A DNA stretch of 64,000 nucleotides from Firmicutes bacterium AM31-12AC (GCA_003480425.1 QUJA01000012.1:1-64000), one strand, 5' to 3'; numbered from the stretch's first letter, positions 44,907 through 54,647 are shown. Numbers and translations: made by a program. Notes: generated from the sequence alone by a model not told the origin.

Positions 44907-45776
44907 ATGGGAGATTTAACGTTTGGCGAACAAGTTAAAATTATGTTAAGCAGAAAAAACATGACGATCAAACAACTGGCTGAGATGATCGAGGAACGAA
45001 CTGGGAAAGCAATGTCACGTCAGAATCTGACCCAGCGTTTGAGCAGAGATAACTTTCAGGAACAAGACATGAGATTGATTGCAGCTATTTTGGGGTGTCC
45101 GTTTAAGTTGAGTATATTTCCAGAGGAGCTGGAAATAGAGGAAACCGCGTCAGAGGAACTTGCAGTTCAATATGCAAACAATGCAGGACTGAAAAATAAA
45201 GATGCAGAAGAAATGACAGTTGAAGAACCGGAATCAGAAGAACCAGAATCAGAAACAGAGGAAGCGGAAGAATTAGAAACAGAGGAAGCAGAATTTGAAG
45301 AAGTAGATGATGATTCGGAAGAAGAAATTTTACTTGAAGATGAAGAGCCTTGGGATGAATCAGAGGAATTGACTCTGGAGGATGCGGAGGAGATACCGCA
45401 GGACGAAACAGAAAATTATGATGATCACAAGACAACTATCTGGGAGCCACAGATTGTGCAGAGTGCGTATGAGAGGGCGAGACTTACTTCGGAATGGGAG
45501 AAGGCAACGATTGAGCCGGAGGAAGAACCTAAACGTTTTGTGAAAAGAAACGAAATTGAAGAAGATTTGACGATAGGAGAGTTGAATCCATATACAGGAC
45601 ACGAGTATTTATCAAATAGTGTGAGAATGCATCCGAATAAGATCGGATATGTGCAGGTATATGATCGTGCGAAGCATCGTTGGGATGATATGACAGAATG
45701 GGCATATCTTGGATACCAGGAGCGGATGAAATCAGAGCTTGGCAAAGATTATGAACCACCAATTTATTTAGACTAA
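44907..45776 (+). CDS. HTH-domain protein with long acidic linker, unrecognised
   Basis: 289 residues in three parts. Residues 1-72 look like a helix-turn-helix domain of the phage-repressor type (TIKQLAEMIEERTGKAMSRQ and QNLTQRLSRDNF). Residues about 75-180 are a low-complexity, strongly acidic stretch rich in Glu and Asp. The last 70 residues are soluble and aromatic-rich (NPYTGHEYLSNSVRMHPNK, WAYLGYQERM). I do not recognise the whole protein. The acidic linker could mimic DNA or contact polymerase or another partner. AAGGAGGG precedes the ATG. It is monocistronic and converges with the DUF6128-like gene. Confidence 0.7.
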   Translation: MGDLTFGEQVKIMLSRKNMTIKQLAEMIEERTGKAMSRQNLTQRLSRDNFQEQDMRLIAAILGCPFKLSIFPEELEIEETASEELAVQYANNAGLKNKDAEEMTVEEPESEEPESETEEAEELETEEAEFEEVDDDSEEEILLEDEEPWDESEELTLEDAEEIPQDETENYDDHKTTIWEPQIVQSAYERARLTSEWEKATIEPEEEPKRFVKRNEIEEDLTIGELNPYTGHEYLSNSVRMHPNKIGYVQVYDRAKHRWDDMTEWAYLGYQERMKSELGKDYEPPIYLD

Positions 45777-45849
45777 GATGAAATGGGGAGCTACAATAGA
45801 CGGATATGCTCCCCATTTATAATGCAAAGAAATTTTAGAAAAATATTTT

Positions 45850-46638
45850 CTAATAAATGTAATGACACCAGTATCCAAAATTTTCCTGTGTATTACATTC
45901 ATCAGGAGAAAGGTCTAATTGATCGTTGTAGGAGTTGATAAATTCCGGAAAACCAAAAATTTCTGCGGCCCGAGCTTCTCGAATATCATATACTCCTGGC
46001 ACTCCGAGCTGATAATGACCATTTTCTTCGATAAGGAGAAGATGATGATAATTATGATATCCATGCAGAAGAAAACTGTTGTTTGCAAGATTCCAACATT
46101 TTTTAGGAAGAATTTTCAAATCTGAATGATGGATTTTCTGTATGGTTTTAGAAGGAGATAATAAGTTTGTTGTATCACTGGCTTCGAATAAATTATCATT
46201 ATCGTTGTATTCGGAAGCTGAAAGATCTGGAGCTGGATCAGGAGTTTCGGATTGCACAGTTGTCGAAAAAATTTCATTGATATCCAGATGAAAATGAGAT
46301 TCTGTAGCGGTAAGAAAACTTTCATCAGGCAGTGGAATTAAAAAACCATGCAGATTCTCCATGGATGAAATTGAATTGATGGCAGAATCCGGTAGTGTAA
46401 GTTGAGCAGAAATGATATGAGAATTGCATGGAAGCTCACTTATTTTTTTGGAAATGTTATGCTCTTGTTCGGTTAAAATAGCGCAGAGTGGGACAAGGTG
46501 CTGATTCGTGACGGGAATATTTCTGGCTTGAATCTGAAGAAGCCAGCAATCTGGCTTCTTTGTGAGTTTTAAAAATCCGGTGTTGCGCATACAGTGATTA
46601 TTTTTATATTCATAAAGATAATAAATACCTGGATTCAT
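45850..46638 (-). CDS. DUF6128-like protein
   Basis: 262 residues starting at the ATG whose complement is 46636-46638; GGAGGTAC lies just upstream, so the longer frame to 46689 is not used. The N-terminal half (NPGIYYLYEYKNN, GFLKLTKKPDCWLLQIQ) resembles a beta-rich fold; the C-terminal part (LLHGYHNYHHLLLIEENG, LGVPGVYDIREARAAEIFGFPEF) matches my memory of DUF6128, a Lachnospiraceae family of unknown function. There is no signal peptide or membrane segment. Confidence 0.6.
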   Translation of the reverse strand: MNPGIYYLYEYKNNHCMRNTGFLKLTKKPDCWLLQIQARNIPVTNQHLVPLCAILTEQEHNISKKISELPCNSHIISAQLTLPDSAINSISSMENLHGFLIPLPDESFLTATESHFHLDINEIFSTTVQSETPDPAPDLSASEYNDNDNLFEASDTTNLLSPSKTIQKIHHSDLKILPKKCWNLANNSFLLHGYHNYHHLLLIEENGHYQLGVPGVYDIREARAAEIFGFPEFINSYNDQLDLSPDECNTQENFGYWCHYIY

Positions 46639-46740
46639 AGAGTACCTCCAATAGATTAATAAAATAAGAATTGAGGAAATGCTGTTCAAAACCTCTAAGA
46701 TAATGTATTCTTGTAATAATAAGAAAAGAACTGAAAATAC

Positions 46741-47274
46741 ATGAAAGGATTAGAAATATTCATGGATGAGATGAACCAAAAGTTGGATGAAAAATATATG
46801 AGAGAGGCGATTCGGCAGGCGAAGAAGGCTTATGCGCTGGAGGAGGTTCCGATAGGATGTGTGATCGTGTACGAAGGAAAGATTATTGGACGAGGTTATA
46901 ATCGAAGAACAACAGACAAAAATCCATTGGCACATGCGGAGATTGCTGCGATAAAAAAAGCAAGTAAAAAAATAAATGACTGGCGATTGGAAGAGTGTAC
47001 ATTATATGTTACCTTGGAACCTTGTCAGATGTGTGCGGGCGCGATTGTACAGGCGCGGACAAAGCGGGTTGTTGTCGGTTGTATGAATCCAAAGGCCGGG
47101 TGTGCAGGCTCTATTTTAAATCTGCTTGATATGCAGGAATTTAATCATCAGGTTGAGCTTACGACAGGTGTACTGGGTGAAGAATGCAGTGCAATGATGA
47201 AACAGTTTTTTAAAGAACTCAGGGAGAAGCAGAAGAAAATAAAATACGAAAAAACGCTGAAAAAAGAGGATTAG
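46741..47274 (+). CDS. tadA: tRNA adenosine(34) deaminase
   Basis: 177 residues (start 46741; ATG 46762 is possible). It deaminates the wobble adenosine of tRNA-Arg(ACG) to inosine. The zinc-binding motifs are HAEIAAIKKA (His and catalytic Glu) and PCQMCAGAI (two Cys). The longer C-terminal tail is Lys-rich. The SRP RNA lies immediately downstream on the opposite strand. Confidence 0.93.
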   Translation: MKGLEIFMDEMNQKLDEKYMREAIRQAKKAYALEEVPIGCVIVYEGKIIGRGYNRRTTDKNPLAHAEIAAIKKASKKINDWRLEECTLYVTLEPCQMCAGAIVQARTKRVVVGCMNPKAGCAGSILNLLDMQEFNHQVELTTGVLGEECSAMMKQFFKELREKQKKIKYEKTLKKED

Positions 47275-47319
47275 ATAAGAGAGTATAGAACAATCAGTTA
47301 AATATAGATAAAAAATAAA

Positions 47320-47351
47320 AGACACTGTGAGGATTCTCCTTTTCAGTGTCT
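47320..47351 (-). terminator. Terminator shared by SRP RNA and tadA
   Basis: AGACACTG (47320-47327) and CAGTGTCT (47344-47351) form an 8-bp stem. On the minus strand it is followed by TTTTATTTTTTATC, ending the SRP RNA transcript; on the plus strand it could also stop tadA. Confidence 0.75.
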
Positions 47352-47369
47352 TGAATTTCTTACTTTACG

Positions 47370-47632
47370 TGCATTACGCTTCGAATACATCTCCACAAAC
47401 GTTACCTTGGTAGTTGACTCGATCCAGGCACCCTCACAACACCCGGAAGGTCCTGCTTAGTGCTGCTTCGTTCCCGACCTGACACGGTTCACAGGTTCCC
47501 GTCGTGTGAGACCCGGATTTTCAACGCCACTTTCCAAGGGCAGCTTTGCAAATCAGCACCCTCTGCGTAATATCACCCCTGCTATAGCGGATTGCAGGTA
47601 CAAGGTACCGCTAACACCCCGGCTGCACGAGT
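47370..47632 (-). ncRNA. ffs: Signal recognition particle RNA (large type)
   Basis: On the minus strand the conserved domain IV reads GTGTCAGGTCGGGAACGAAG followed by CAGCACTAAGCAGG, the SRP54-binding hairpin. Upstream is the Alu-domain-like GGTAGCGG-type sequence with CTGCAATCCGCTATAGCAGG, marking the large (about 265 nt) Bacillus/Clostridium form. A sigma-A promoter is placed ideally: TTGACT (47665-47660), 17 nt, TAAACT (47642-47637). Exact ends are estimated from the promoter and from the terminator at 47320-47351. Confidence 0.9.
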
Positions 47633-47776
47633 CTTAAGTTTACATGGTTTTTAAGAAAAAGTCAAGATGCCTAAGAAGAATAATTGAAAATAGAGGGGGA
47701 AGCGTTTATAATGAAATGAAAAAAGTATCGGGCTATTTGATATAAAAGCGACATATTAGAAAAAGGGAGTATATAG

Positions 47777-49525
47777 ATGAACATTTTATTGACTGCAATC
47801 AATGCAAAATACATTCACTCCAATTTAGCAGTATACAGTTTGAGAGCTTATGCGGCAGGAAAATGTGAGAAATATAAAGAAGAGATAGGAATTGCGGAAT
47901 ATACGATCAACCAGCCATTGGATCAGATATTGATGGATCTGTATAAAAGAAAACCGGAAGTGCTTTGCTTTTCCTGCTATTTGTGGAATATTGAATATGT
48001 AGAACAACTGGTCGCAGAACTAGGGAAGATTATGCCACAGACAGATATCTGGCTTGGTGGACCTGAGGTTTCATATCATGCGTCTCATATGTTGGAACAA
48101 TTTCCACAGGTATATGGCATTATGCGAGGAGAAGGAGAAGAGACATTTTTAGAATTGGCAGAGTTTTATTACAACAACAGTGGGAAAAGTCTGGAACAAT
48201 GTGAAAAAGTCCAACGATTGAAAGAAATCGTGGGGATAACTTTCCGAGATGGAGAAGAAATCATAGAAACTGCAGATCGAAGTGTGATGGATTTAAGTAA
48301 AGTGCCATTTGTATATGAAGATTTAGATGTTTTTAAGAATAAGATCATATATTATGAATCAAGCAGGGGATGTCCGTTTTCATGTAGTTATTGTCTCTCT
48401 TCTATTGATAAATGTCTTCGTTTTAGAGACTTAGAGCTGGTAAAAAAAGAATTACAGTTTTTTATAGATCATGAGATTCCACAAGTAAAATTTGTAGACC
48501 GTACATTTAATTGTAAGCATTCACATTCTATGGAAATCTGGTCTTATATAAAAGAACATGATAAAGGGAAAACAAATTTCCATTTTGAGGTGGCGGCAGA
48601 TTTATTAAATGAAGAAGAATTAAATTTAATCAGCACTATGCGACCTGGATTGATCCAATTGGAAATTGGTGTGCAGTCAACAAATGAACAGACGATTAAG
48701 GAAATTCATCGTACAATGAAATTTTCGCAGGTGACAGAAGTGGTGAATCGTGTGCATGCTGCGAAAAATATTCATCAGCATTTAGATTTGATCGCGGGTC
48801 TTCCTTTTGAAGATTACAATAGTTTCCATAAGTCATTCTGTGACGTATATGCATTGAGACCGGAACAGCTGCAGCTTGGCTTCCTTAAAGTTTTAAAAGG
48901 CTCATACATGGAAGAAAAAACAAAAGACTATGAGTTGTTGTATCAGAACAGACCGCCGTATGAAGTGCTGTCGACAAAATGGCTTCCATATTCGGATGTG
49001 ATTCGCCTCAAAGGACTGGAAGAGATGGTAGAGGTGTATTATAACAGCAGACAATTTGAACATACTATGGAATTGCTTGAACAAGTCTTTGGAGATGCGT
49101 TTGTGATGTTTGAAGAAATGAGTAACTATTATGAAGAACATGGATATTATGGGGTGAATCACAATCGTGTCGCACGATATGAAATATTATATGCGTTTAT
49201 AAAAGAAGTGGCATTAGTACAATACGAGACTTTATTAACAGAAGAGCAATTTCGTCAGACGTTAGTTATGGATTTATATCTGAGGGAAAATATGAAAAAT
49301 CGTCCGGCATTTGCAGGTGACTCTTTAGTAAGTAAAGAGGTGGAGCGGACATTTTACGATACAGAGGCAGAAGAACATCAATATTTGAAAGGGTATGAAA
49401 AGTATGATAAACGTCAGCTGCGTAAGATGACACATTTGGAAAATATAGATGGACATTTGATTTTGTTTGATTATCAAAACCGCAATCCGCTCACAAATCA
49501 GGCCACAACATATGAGGTTATATAA
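47777..49525 (+). CDS. B12-binding-domain radical SAM protein (DUF4080 type)
   Basis: 582 residues. An N-terminal Rossmann-like cobalamin-binding domain (about 1-140, LGGPEVSYHA, MRGEGEETFLEL) is followed by a radical SAM barrel with the Fe-S motif SSRGCPFSCSYCLSS (Cys-x3-Cys-x2-Cys) and VQSTNEQTIKEI. The C-terminal extension of about 200 residues is the DUF4080 part. Such proteins catalyse methylations or other radical reactions; the substrate is unknown. AAAAGGGAG precedes the ATG. Confidence 0.88.
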   Translation: MNILLTAINAKYIHSNLAVYSLRAYAAGKCEKYKEEIGIAEYTINQPLDQILMDLYKRKPEVLCFSCYLWNIEYVEQLVAELGKIMPQTDIWLGGPEVSYHASHMLEQFPQVYGIMRGEGEETFLELAEFYYNNSGKSLEQCEKVQRLKEIVGITFRDGEEIIETADRSVMDLSKVPFVYEDLDVFKNKIIYYESSRGCPFSCSYCLSSIDKCLRFRDLELVKKELQFFIDHEIPQVKFVDRTFNCKHSHSMEIWSYIKEHDKGKTNFHFEVAADLLNEEELNLISTMRPGLIQLEIGVQSTNEQTIKEIHRTMKFSQVTEVVNRVHAAKNIHQHLDLIAGLPFEDYNSFHKSFCDVYALRPEQLQLGFLKVLKGSYMEEKTKDYELLYQNRPPYEVLSTKWLPYSDVIRLKGLEEMVEVYYNSRQFEHTMELLEQVFGDAFVMFEEMSNYYEEHGYYGVNHNRVARYEILYAFIKEVALVQYETLLTEEQFRQTLVMDLYLRENMKNRPAFAGDSLVSKEVERTFYDTEAEEHQYLKGYEKYDKRQLRKMTHLENIDGHLILFDYQNRNPLTNQATTYEVI

Positions 49526-49539
49526 GGGTTGCAGGTCAC

Positions 49540-49570
49540 GTTACTGTTCACAGGTACTGTGAATGATAAC
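49540..49570. repeat. Short palindromic repeat related to 26443-26574
   Basis: GTTACTGTTCACAG followed by GTA and CTGTGAATGATAAC folds into a stem with one internal loop. The left arm is identical to the arm at 26443-26456. It lies just after the radical SAM gene, again at the 3' end of a transcript. Confidence 0.55.
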
Positions 49571-49651
49571 TATATAGGTTCTTGCAAAAAATGAGCAAAA
49601 AGTATAGAATAAAACCAATTCAAAATAAGAAATAAAAAAAGGGGTATCGAA

Positions 49652-49753
49652 ATGAATTTTTATGATAAAAAATTTAAGAAAACAGTGTCTATTGTTATTC
49701 TTGTAATAATATTAGCAATGGTTGCAACGATGATAATTCCATATCTTATGTAA
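49652..49753 (+). CDS. Tiny single-pass membrane protein (33 aa)
   Basis: ATG 49652 follows AAAAAAAGGGG by about 9 nt and encodes 33 residues: a basic N terminus (NFYDKKFKKTV) and one membrane helix (SIVILVIILAMVATMIIPYL). Too short for most gene callers. It resembles in size and layout other tiny Firmicute membrane proteins such as Prli42, but sequence similarity is not evident. It lies 10 to 37 nt before the VanW-family gene, so they probably share a transcript. Confidence 0.55.
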   Translation: MNFYDKKFKKTVSIVILVIILAMVATMIIPYLM

Positions 49754-49789
49754 AGAATATGGATGCCAGATAAGACCAAGGGGTATAAG

Positions 49790-51300
49790 ATGCAGCAGAA
49801 AAAAAGAAAGAGAAGAAGCAGAAGAATTCGAAGACTCCAGAGAGATATTTATTTGTTGGGTATAGTGTTGCTCTTAATATTAATCATTATGGGGGTGGTA
49901 CAGCTCGTTACGAAAAGCTATATACATCGTCATGATGATGGGAAAATATTATCAGGGATTACAGTTGGAGGAGTCGATGTGTCCGGGCAGACCAAAGATG
50001 AGGCTGTTCAGACAGTACAAGGTGTTATAAGCCAGAAAAATAATGTGATCTTTACATTCAAAGTGGCGGATGACAGAGCATTTGATGTCGAAGCAAATAC
50101 ATTAGGACTTCAAGTGAGTAAGCTGGAAGATTCTGTACAACAGGCAGTGGACTATGGCAGAAGAGGAAATGCATTAAAAGCATATAAAATTATGAAAAAT
50201 GCAAAACGTGGAAAATTGACACATGATATTCCACTGCAATATAAAATAGATGAAAATACAGCAAAAAAAGCGTTGGAAACAGCTGCGGTATCTGCTCTTA
50301 ATGAGCCACAGAATGCCTGTGTGACACAGGATGCATTAGGAAATGTAAGCATCGAGAAGGAAAAAAGCGGAGAAGTTCTGAATGCAAATAAAACAATCGA
50401 GAATATAAAGAAGCTTTAAAAGCTTGGGATGGAAAAAATGCTACGATTCAAGCGAAGATAGATGAAGATAAGGCAAAAGTTACAGCAGAGGAATTGAAAG
50501 ATGCGACGGATTTATTGGGAAGTTCTACAACTTATTATGATGTGAATGACAGTGGGCGAGCACAAAACGTAGAAAGCGGAGCAAAACACCTGAATGATAT
50601 TTTGTTGCAGCCTGGTGAAGAGCAGTCGGCAGATGAAGCAATGAGGCCATATACAGAAGAGAATGGATATGCAAAAGCAGCTTCTTTTTCCGGGAATACG
50701 GTAGAACAGACAATGGGTGGAGGAATCTGTCAGGTGTCTACGACATTGTATCAGGCATTGCTTTATGCAGAACTTGATATTGTAGAAAGACATCAACATT
50801 CTATGCTTGTATCTTATGCAGAGCCGTCTATGGATGCGGCAATAGCAGATGATGTGATGGATCTGGTATTTAAGAATAATCAGGAATATCCTGTTTATAT
50901 TGAAGCAATTGTTGGCGGGGGTAGCTTAACGTTTAATATATATGGAAAAGAAACAAGAGATCTGAACAGAACAGTTACTTATGTCAGCGAGACACTTTCA
51001 AGTGAACAGGCAACAGGAACAAATTATGTTGCATCAGATGACCCAATCGGATATATCAATTATGTGAGCGCAGCACATCCGAAGATTTCTGCACAGCTGT
51101 GGAAGGTTGTGACAGAGAATGGGACAGAGGCGAGCAGAGAAGTTGTGAATCATAGTGAGTATGTATCGTCACCGGAGACCTATTCTGTGGGAACAGCATC
51201 AGATGATGCCAATGCTACAGCTAAAATGCAACAAGCGATTGGAACACAGGATTTAGCAACAATCAATGCAACAATTCAGGAAATTATTTATGGTTATTGA
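49790..51300 (+). pseudogene. VanW-family wall-associated protein, frameshifted
   Basis: The first frame begins at ATG 49790 (CAAGGGG 6 nt upstream; ATG 49763 is the alternative). It has a very basic N terminus, one membrane helix (about 20-42) and a peptidoglycan-binding-like domain, then stops at 50417-50419. The second frame continues EALKAWDGKNATIQAKI at 50410 and includes the VanW domain with MGGGICQVSTTLYQALLYAE to 51300. One more A in the run at 50407-50409 restores about 503 residues. VanW proteins occur in vancomycin clusters but most, as here, stand alone and have unknown envelope roles. The lesion may be an assembly error. Confidence 0.8.
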
Positions 51301-51345
51301 TCAGGAGTGCAAAGAACATAGAAGTCCGGATGATCAAGGAGTAGT

Positions 51346-52401
51346 ATGAAAGTAGGAAAACTATCACAAACTGCATGGAATCGTGCAGTGATGAAACAAT
51401 TATATAAAAAGCAGGAACAAAATTTATTGAAGATATCAGCGGCAGAAAGTTGCAGTGCCTATGCTGTAGATGATGAACAAGTGCTTATAAAATCGGCGGC
51501 ATCCACATCAGGTGATACAAAAAAACTAGGGAATTATTCTTTGGCAGCAGCAATCAATCAGTTGGCATCCAGAGGGGCAAAACCTATAGACGTGCAGATT
51601 TTTATTTTGATCTCGGAGCGTATCGGAGAGCAAAAGGTGGCAGGCATGGTACAAGAAATGGAAGAAATGTGTACCATGATGAATATTGCAATTTCAAATG
51701 TTCAGGTAGAGGTGAATCCGGCAGTGACACAGGCAATTGTGCGTGTGGAGACAATGGGATTTGCTGAAAAGAGGATACTTAGAAATATCGAAAATATCAA
51801 GCCGGAACAAGACATTGTCATGTGCGGTTTTGTGGGATTAGAAGGTACGCTGCGTATTTTGGACGAGCAGGAAAAAGAGCTAAAAGGAAGATTTGTTCCG
51901 GCATTTTTACGTCAGACCAAAGAACTAGAGTCACAGATGCTCAAGCTTTGGCTATTGGAGAATGTTGAAAAAGAAGTGAAAGAGGAAAATATTATTTTAT
52001 CCGCTGTGCAGCATGTAGGAAGCGGCGGGCTCTTTGCAACTTTATGGGATACAGCTGAGGTGGCAGGACTTGGGTTGCAGATTGATATGCAGAAGATACA
52101 AATCCGACAGGAAACCGTAGAAATTTGTGAATATTATCATTTGAATCCATATAAGATGACATCAACAGGAAGTCTTCTGTTTTTCACAGATCAAGGCGAA
52201 AAGCTGATTGAGATTTTAGAAAAGAACGGCGCACGAGCCGTTAGGCTTGGGAGTACCACCGCAGAGAATGCGAGGGTGATCACAAGCGGAAGTGAAATCA
52301 GATACCTGGATCGGCCAACATCGGATGAACTGATGTTATGGAGAAAACAGAAATTAGAGGAAGGTAAAAATTATGGATACAAAACAGAAATTAAGAAATG
52401 A
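51346..52401 (+). CDS. AIR synthase/HypE-related protein
   Basis: 351 residues resembling the AIR synthase superfamily (PurM, HypE, ThiL, SelD). Recognisable parts: GDTKKLGNYSLAAAINQLASRGAKPI in the ATP-binding half, HVGSGGLFATLWDTAEVAG and the C-terminal LNPYKMTSTGSLLFFT followed by ITSGSEI. HypE itself makes the cyanide ligand of NiFe hydrogenase, but no hyp genes are nearby, so this stand-alone paralogue has an unknown reaction. It overlaps the Lrp regulator by 29 nt, implying coupling. Confidence 0.75.
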   Translation: MKVGKLSQTAWNRAVMKQLYKKQEQNLLKISAAESCSAYAVDDEQVLIKSAASTSGDTKKLGNYSLAAAINQLASRGAKPIDVQIFILISERIGEQKVAGMVQEMEEMCTMMNIAISNVQVEVNPAVTQAIVRVETMGFAEKRILRNIENIKPEQDIVMCGFVGLEGTLRILDEQEKELKGRFVPAFLRQTKELESQMLKLWLLENVEKEVKEENIILSAVQHVGSGGLFATLWDTAEVAGLGLQIDMQKIQIRQETVEICEYYHLNPYKMTSTGSLLFFTDQGEKLIEILEKNGARAVRLGSTTAENARVITSGSEIRYLDRPTSDELMLWRKQKLEEGKNYGYKTEIKK

Positions 52402-52873
52402 AATTTTGAGAAATTTAGAGAAAAACAGCCGGATTGATCTTGGAGAACTTGCAGTTCTTATGGGTATGGAAGAAGCAGAGATTGCAAATGAAGTGGCAGA
52501 AATGGAAAAAGAAAAAATCATTTGCGGATATCATACAATGATCAATTGGGATAAAACCGGGGTGGAAAAAGTGACAGCGTTGATTGAAGTGCGTGTTACA
52601 CCACAGAGAAATCAGGGATTCGACCGTATTGCGGAACGTATTTACAATTATCCGGAAGTGAATGCGGTATATTTGATTTCCGGTGCATATGATCTTCTTG
52701 TTACATTGGAAGGAAAAACATTGCAGGAAGTATCATTGTTTGTATCAGAGAAGCTTTCTCCGATTGAACCGGTTATTGGAACAGCAACTCATTTTATTTT
52801 GAAAAAATACAAAGACCATGGTACGATCATGTTGCCTAAGAAAGGGTCTGACAGAATGGTGGTGACACCATAA
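52373..52873 (+). CDS. Lrp/AsnC-family transcription regulator
   Basis: 166 residues. The N-terminal HTH (LEKNSRIDLGELAVLMGMEEAEIANEV) is followed by the RAM ligand domain (VTALIEVRV, VNAVYLISGAYDLLVTLEGK). GAGGAAGG precedes the ATG. Lrp-type proteins sense amino acids; the stop overlaps the aminotransferase start, so it likely controls that gene and itself. Confidence 0.92.
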   Translation: MDTKQKLRNEILRNLEKNSRIDLGELAVLMGMEEAEIANEVAEMEKEKIICGYHTMINWDKTGVEKVTALIEVRVTPQRNQGFDRIAERIYNYPEVNAVYLISGAYDLLVTLEGKTLQEVSLFVSEKLSPIEPVIGTATHFILKKYKDHGTIMLPKKGSDRMVVTP

Positions 52874-54039
52874 TGAGAAATCCATTATCAAAAAAGATTG
52901 TATCAGTACAGCCATCAGGAATCCGAAGATTCTTTGATGTGGCAAATGAAATGGAAGATGTCATTTCCCTTGGTGTTGGAGAACCGGATTTCGACACTCC
53001 ATGGAGAATACGTGAAGAAGGAATTTTTTCTCTGGAAAAGGGAAGAACATTTTATACATCTAATGCAGGATTGATGGAGCTTCGTACAGAAATCTGCAAA
53101 TATCTTGAACGTACGATCCATGTCAATTATGATCCGAAAAAAGAAACACTGATCACTGTCGGAGGAAGTGAGGCTATTGATCTGGCACTTCGTTGTATGC
53201 TTGATCCGGGAGAAGAAGTATTGCTTCCGCAGCCTAGTTATGTATCTTATCTGCCATGTACAATTATGGCGGATGGTGTTCCGGTAATCGTAGAATTAAA
53301 GCATGAAAATGAGTTTAAACTGACAGTAGATGATCTGAAAGATAAAGTGACAGAAAAGACAAAGATTCTGGTCATGCCATTTCCAAATAATCCGACAGGG
53401 TCAATTATGACAAAAGAGGATTTGGAGCCAATAGCAAAGTTTGTGGAAGAACATGATCTGTTTGTTATTTCAGATGAAATTTATTCGGAATTGAGTTACA
53501 AAGGTGACCATGTTTCTATCGCTAGTCTGCCTGGAATGAGAGAGCGAACAATTGTGATCAATGGATTTTCAAAAGGGTTTGCGATGACAGGATGGCGTCT
53601 TGGATATTGCTGTGGTCCGCAGGTGATTTTGAAGCAGATGATCAAATTACATCAATTTGCAATTATGTGTGCACCTACAAACAGTCAGTATGCAGCGATT
53701 GAAGGATTGCGTCATTGCGGAGATCAAGTAATAGAAATGCGAAAAGCATATAATCAAAGAAGACGATTTTTGATGCACGAATTCAAACGTATGGGATTGG
53801 AGTGCTTTGAACCATTTGGTGCATTCTATGTATTTCCAAGTATCAAAGAGTTCAATATGACATCGGAAGAGTTCGCAACTCGTCTGTTATACGAAGAAAA
53901 AGTGGCAGTTGTTCCGGGAACAGCATTTGGAGACTGTGGAGAAGGTTTCCTGAGAATATCTTATGCATATTCTTTGGAAGATTTAAAGGCTGCATTGGAA
54001 AGACTGGAGCATTTTATTGAAAAATTACGAGCAGAATAA
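52873..54039 (+). CDS. PLP-dependent class I aminotransferase
   Basis: 388 residues, fold type I. Visible are GEPDFDTPWRI, FPNNPTGSIM, the SDEIYSEL stretch with the Asp that binds the pyridine nitrogen, and the Schiff-base lysine in INGFSKGFAMTGWRLG. It is closest in pattern to aspartate or aromatic aminotransferases of the PatA/AspC group. It is translated together with the Lrp regulator, so an amino-acid-responsive step is likely. Specificity cannot be read from sequence. Confidence 0.92.
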   Translation: MRNPLSKKIVSVQPSGIRRFFDVANEMEDVISLGVGEPDFDTPWRIREEGIFSLEKGRTFYTSNAGLMELRTEICKYLERTIHVNYDPKKETLITVGGSEAIDLALRCMLDPGEEVLLPQPSYVSYLPCTIMADGVPVIVELKHENEFKLTVDDLKDKVTEKTKILVMPFPNNPTGSIMTKEDLEPIAKFVEEHDLFVISDEIYSELSYKGDHVSIASLPGMRERTIVINGFSKGFAMTGWRLGYCCGPQVILKQMIKLHQFAIMCAPTNSQYAAIEGLRHCGDQVIEMRKAYNQRRRFLMHEFKRMGLECFEPFGAFYVFPSIKEFNMTSEEFATRLLYEEKVAVVPGTAFGDCGEGFLRISYAYSLEDLKAALERLEHFIEKLRAE

Positions 54040-54085
54040 AATAAATAATTATTTTGCTTAGAAAAAACTGTAGTGGAGAAAAAAT

Positions 54086-54583
54086 ATGTTAAATATTGTA
54101 TTATTGGAGCCTGAGATTCCGGCGAATACAGGAAATATCGGACGTACTTGTGTTGCAACAAATACAAGACTGCATTTGATCGAACCATTAGGATTCCGTC
54201 TTGATGAGAAAGCATTGCGTCGTGCAGGAATGGATTATTGGAAAGATCTTGATGTTACAACTTATATTGATTATCAGGATTTTCTTGATAAAAATCCGGG
54301 AGCAAAGATTTACATGGCAACGACAAAAGCTGAAAAAGTATATACTGATGTAGCATATGAAGAAGACTGTTATATTATGTTTGGGAAGGAAAGCGCAGGT
54401 ATCCCGGAGGAGATTCTTGTTGAAAATCAGGAGAACTGTGTGAGAATTCCAATGGTAGGAGAGATTCGTTCTTTGAATCTTGGAAATTCAGTTGCAATTA
54501 TGTTATATGAGGCATTGAGACAAAATCAGTTTGCAGGGATGAATTTGGAAGGACATCTTCATCGTTTGGAATGGAATAAATAA
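54086..54583 (+). CDS. trmL: tRNA (cytidine/uridine(34)-2'-O)-methyltransferase
   Basis: 165 residues of the SPOUT (trefoil-knot) class. It methylates the wobble ribose of tRNA-Leu. Signature elements: LEPEIPANTGNIGRTC at the start, MFGKESAGIPEEIL, and RIPMVGEIRSLNLGNSVAIMLYEALRQ, which forms the knot. Its terminator follows at once. Confidence 0.93.
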   Translation: MLNIVLLEPEIPANTGNIGRTCVATNTRLHLIEPLGFRLDEKALRRAGMDYWKDLDVTTYIDYQDFLDKNPGAKIYMATTKAEKVYTDVAYEEDCYIMFGKESAGIPEEILVENQENCVRIPMVGEIRSLNLGNSVAIMLYEALRQNQFAGMNLEGHLHRLEWNK

Positions 54584-54599
54584 AAGAAAAAGAGAGAAA

Positions 54600-54647
54600 A
54601 ATCCTTTTTAGCGGATACGATGTATTGGCTAAAAAGGATTTTTTTCT
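54600..54647 (+). terminator. Terminator after trmL
   Basis: AATCCTTTTTAGC (54600-54612) and GCTAAAAAGGATT (54628-54640) form a perfect 13-bp stem, followed by a T-tract. Confidence 0.9.

Noticed and set aside
47370..47632. Protein-coding or intergenic filler between tadA and the radical SAM gene
   Set aside because: The stretch is explained fully by SRP RNA on the minus strand, with promoter and terminator in place.
41885..51300. Vancomycin-resistance locus, suggested by VanY-like and VanW-like proteins
   Set aside because: No vanA/B-type ligase, vanH, vanX or paired vanRS lies nearby, and the two genes are 7 kb apart. The two-component system at the left end is more than 38 kb away. These are stand-alone wall proteins.
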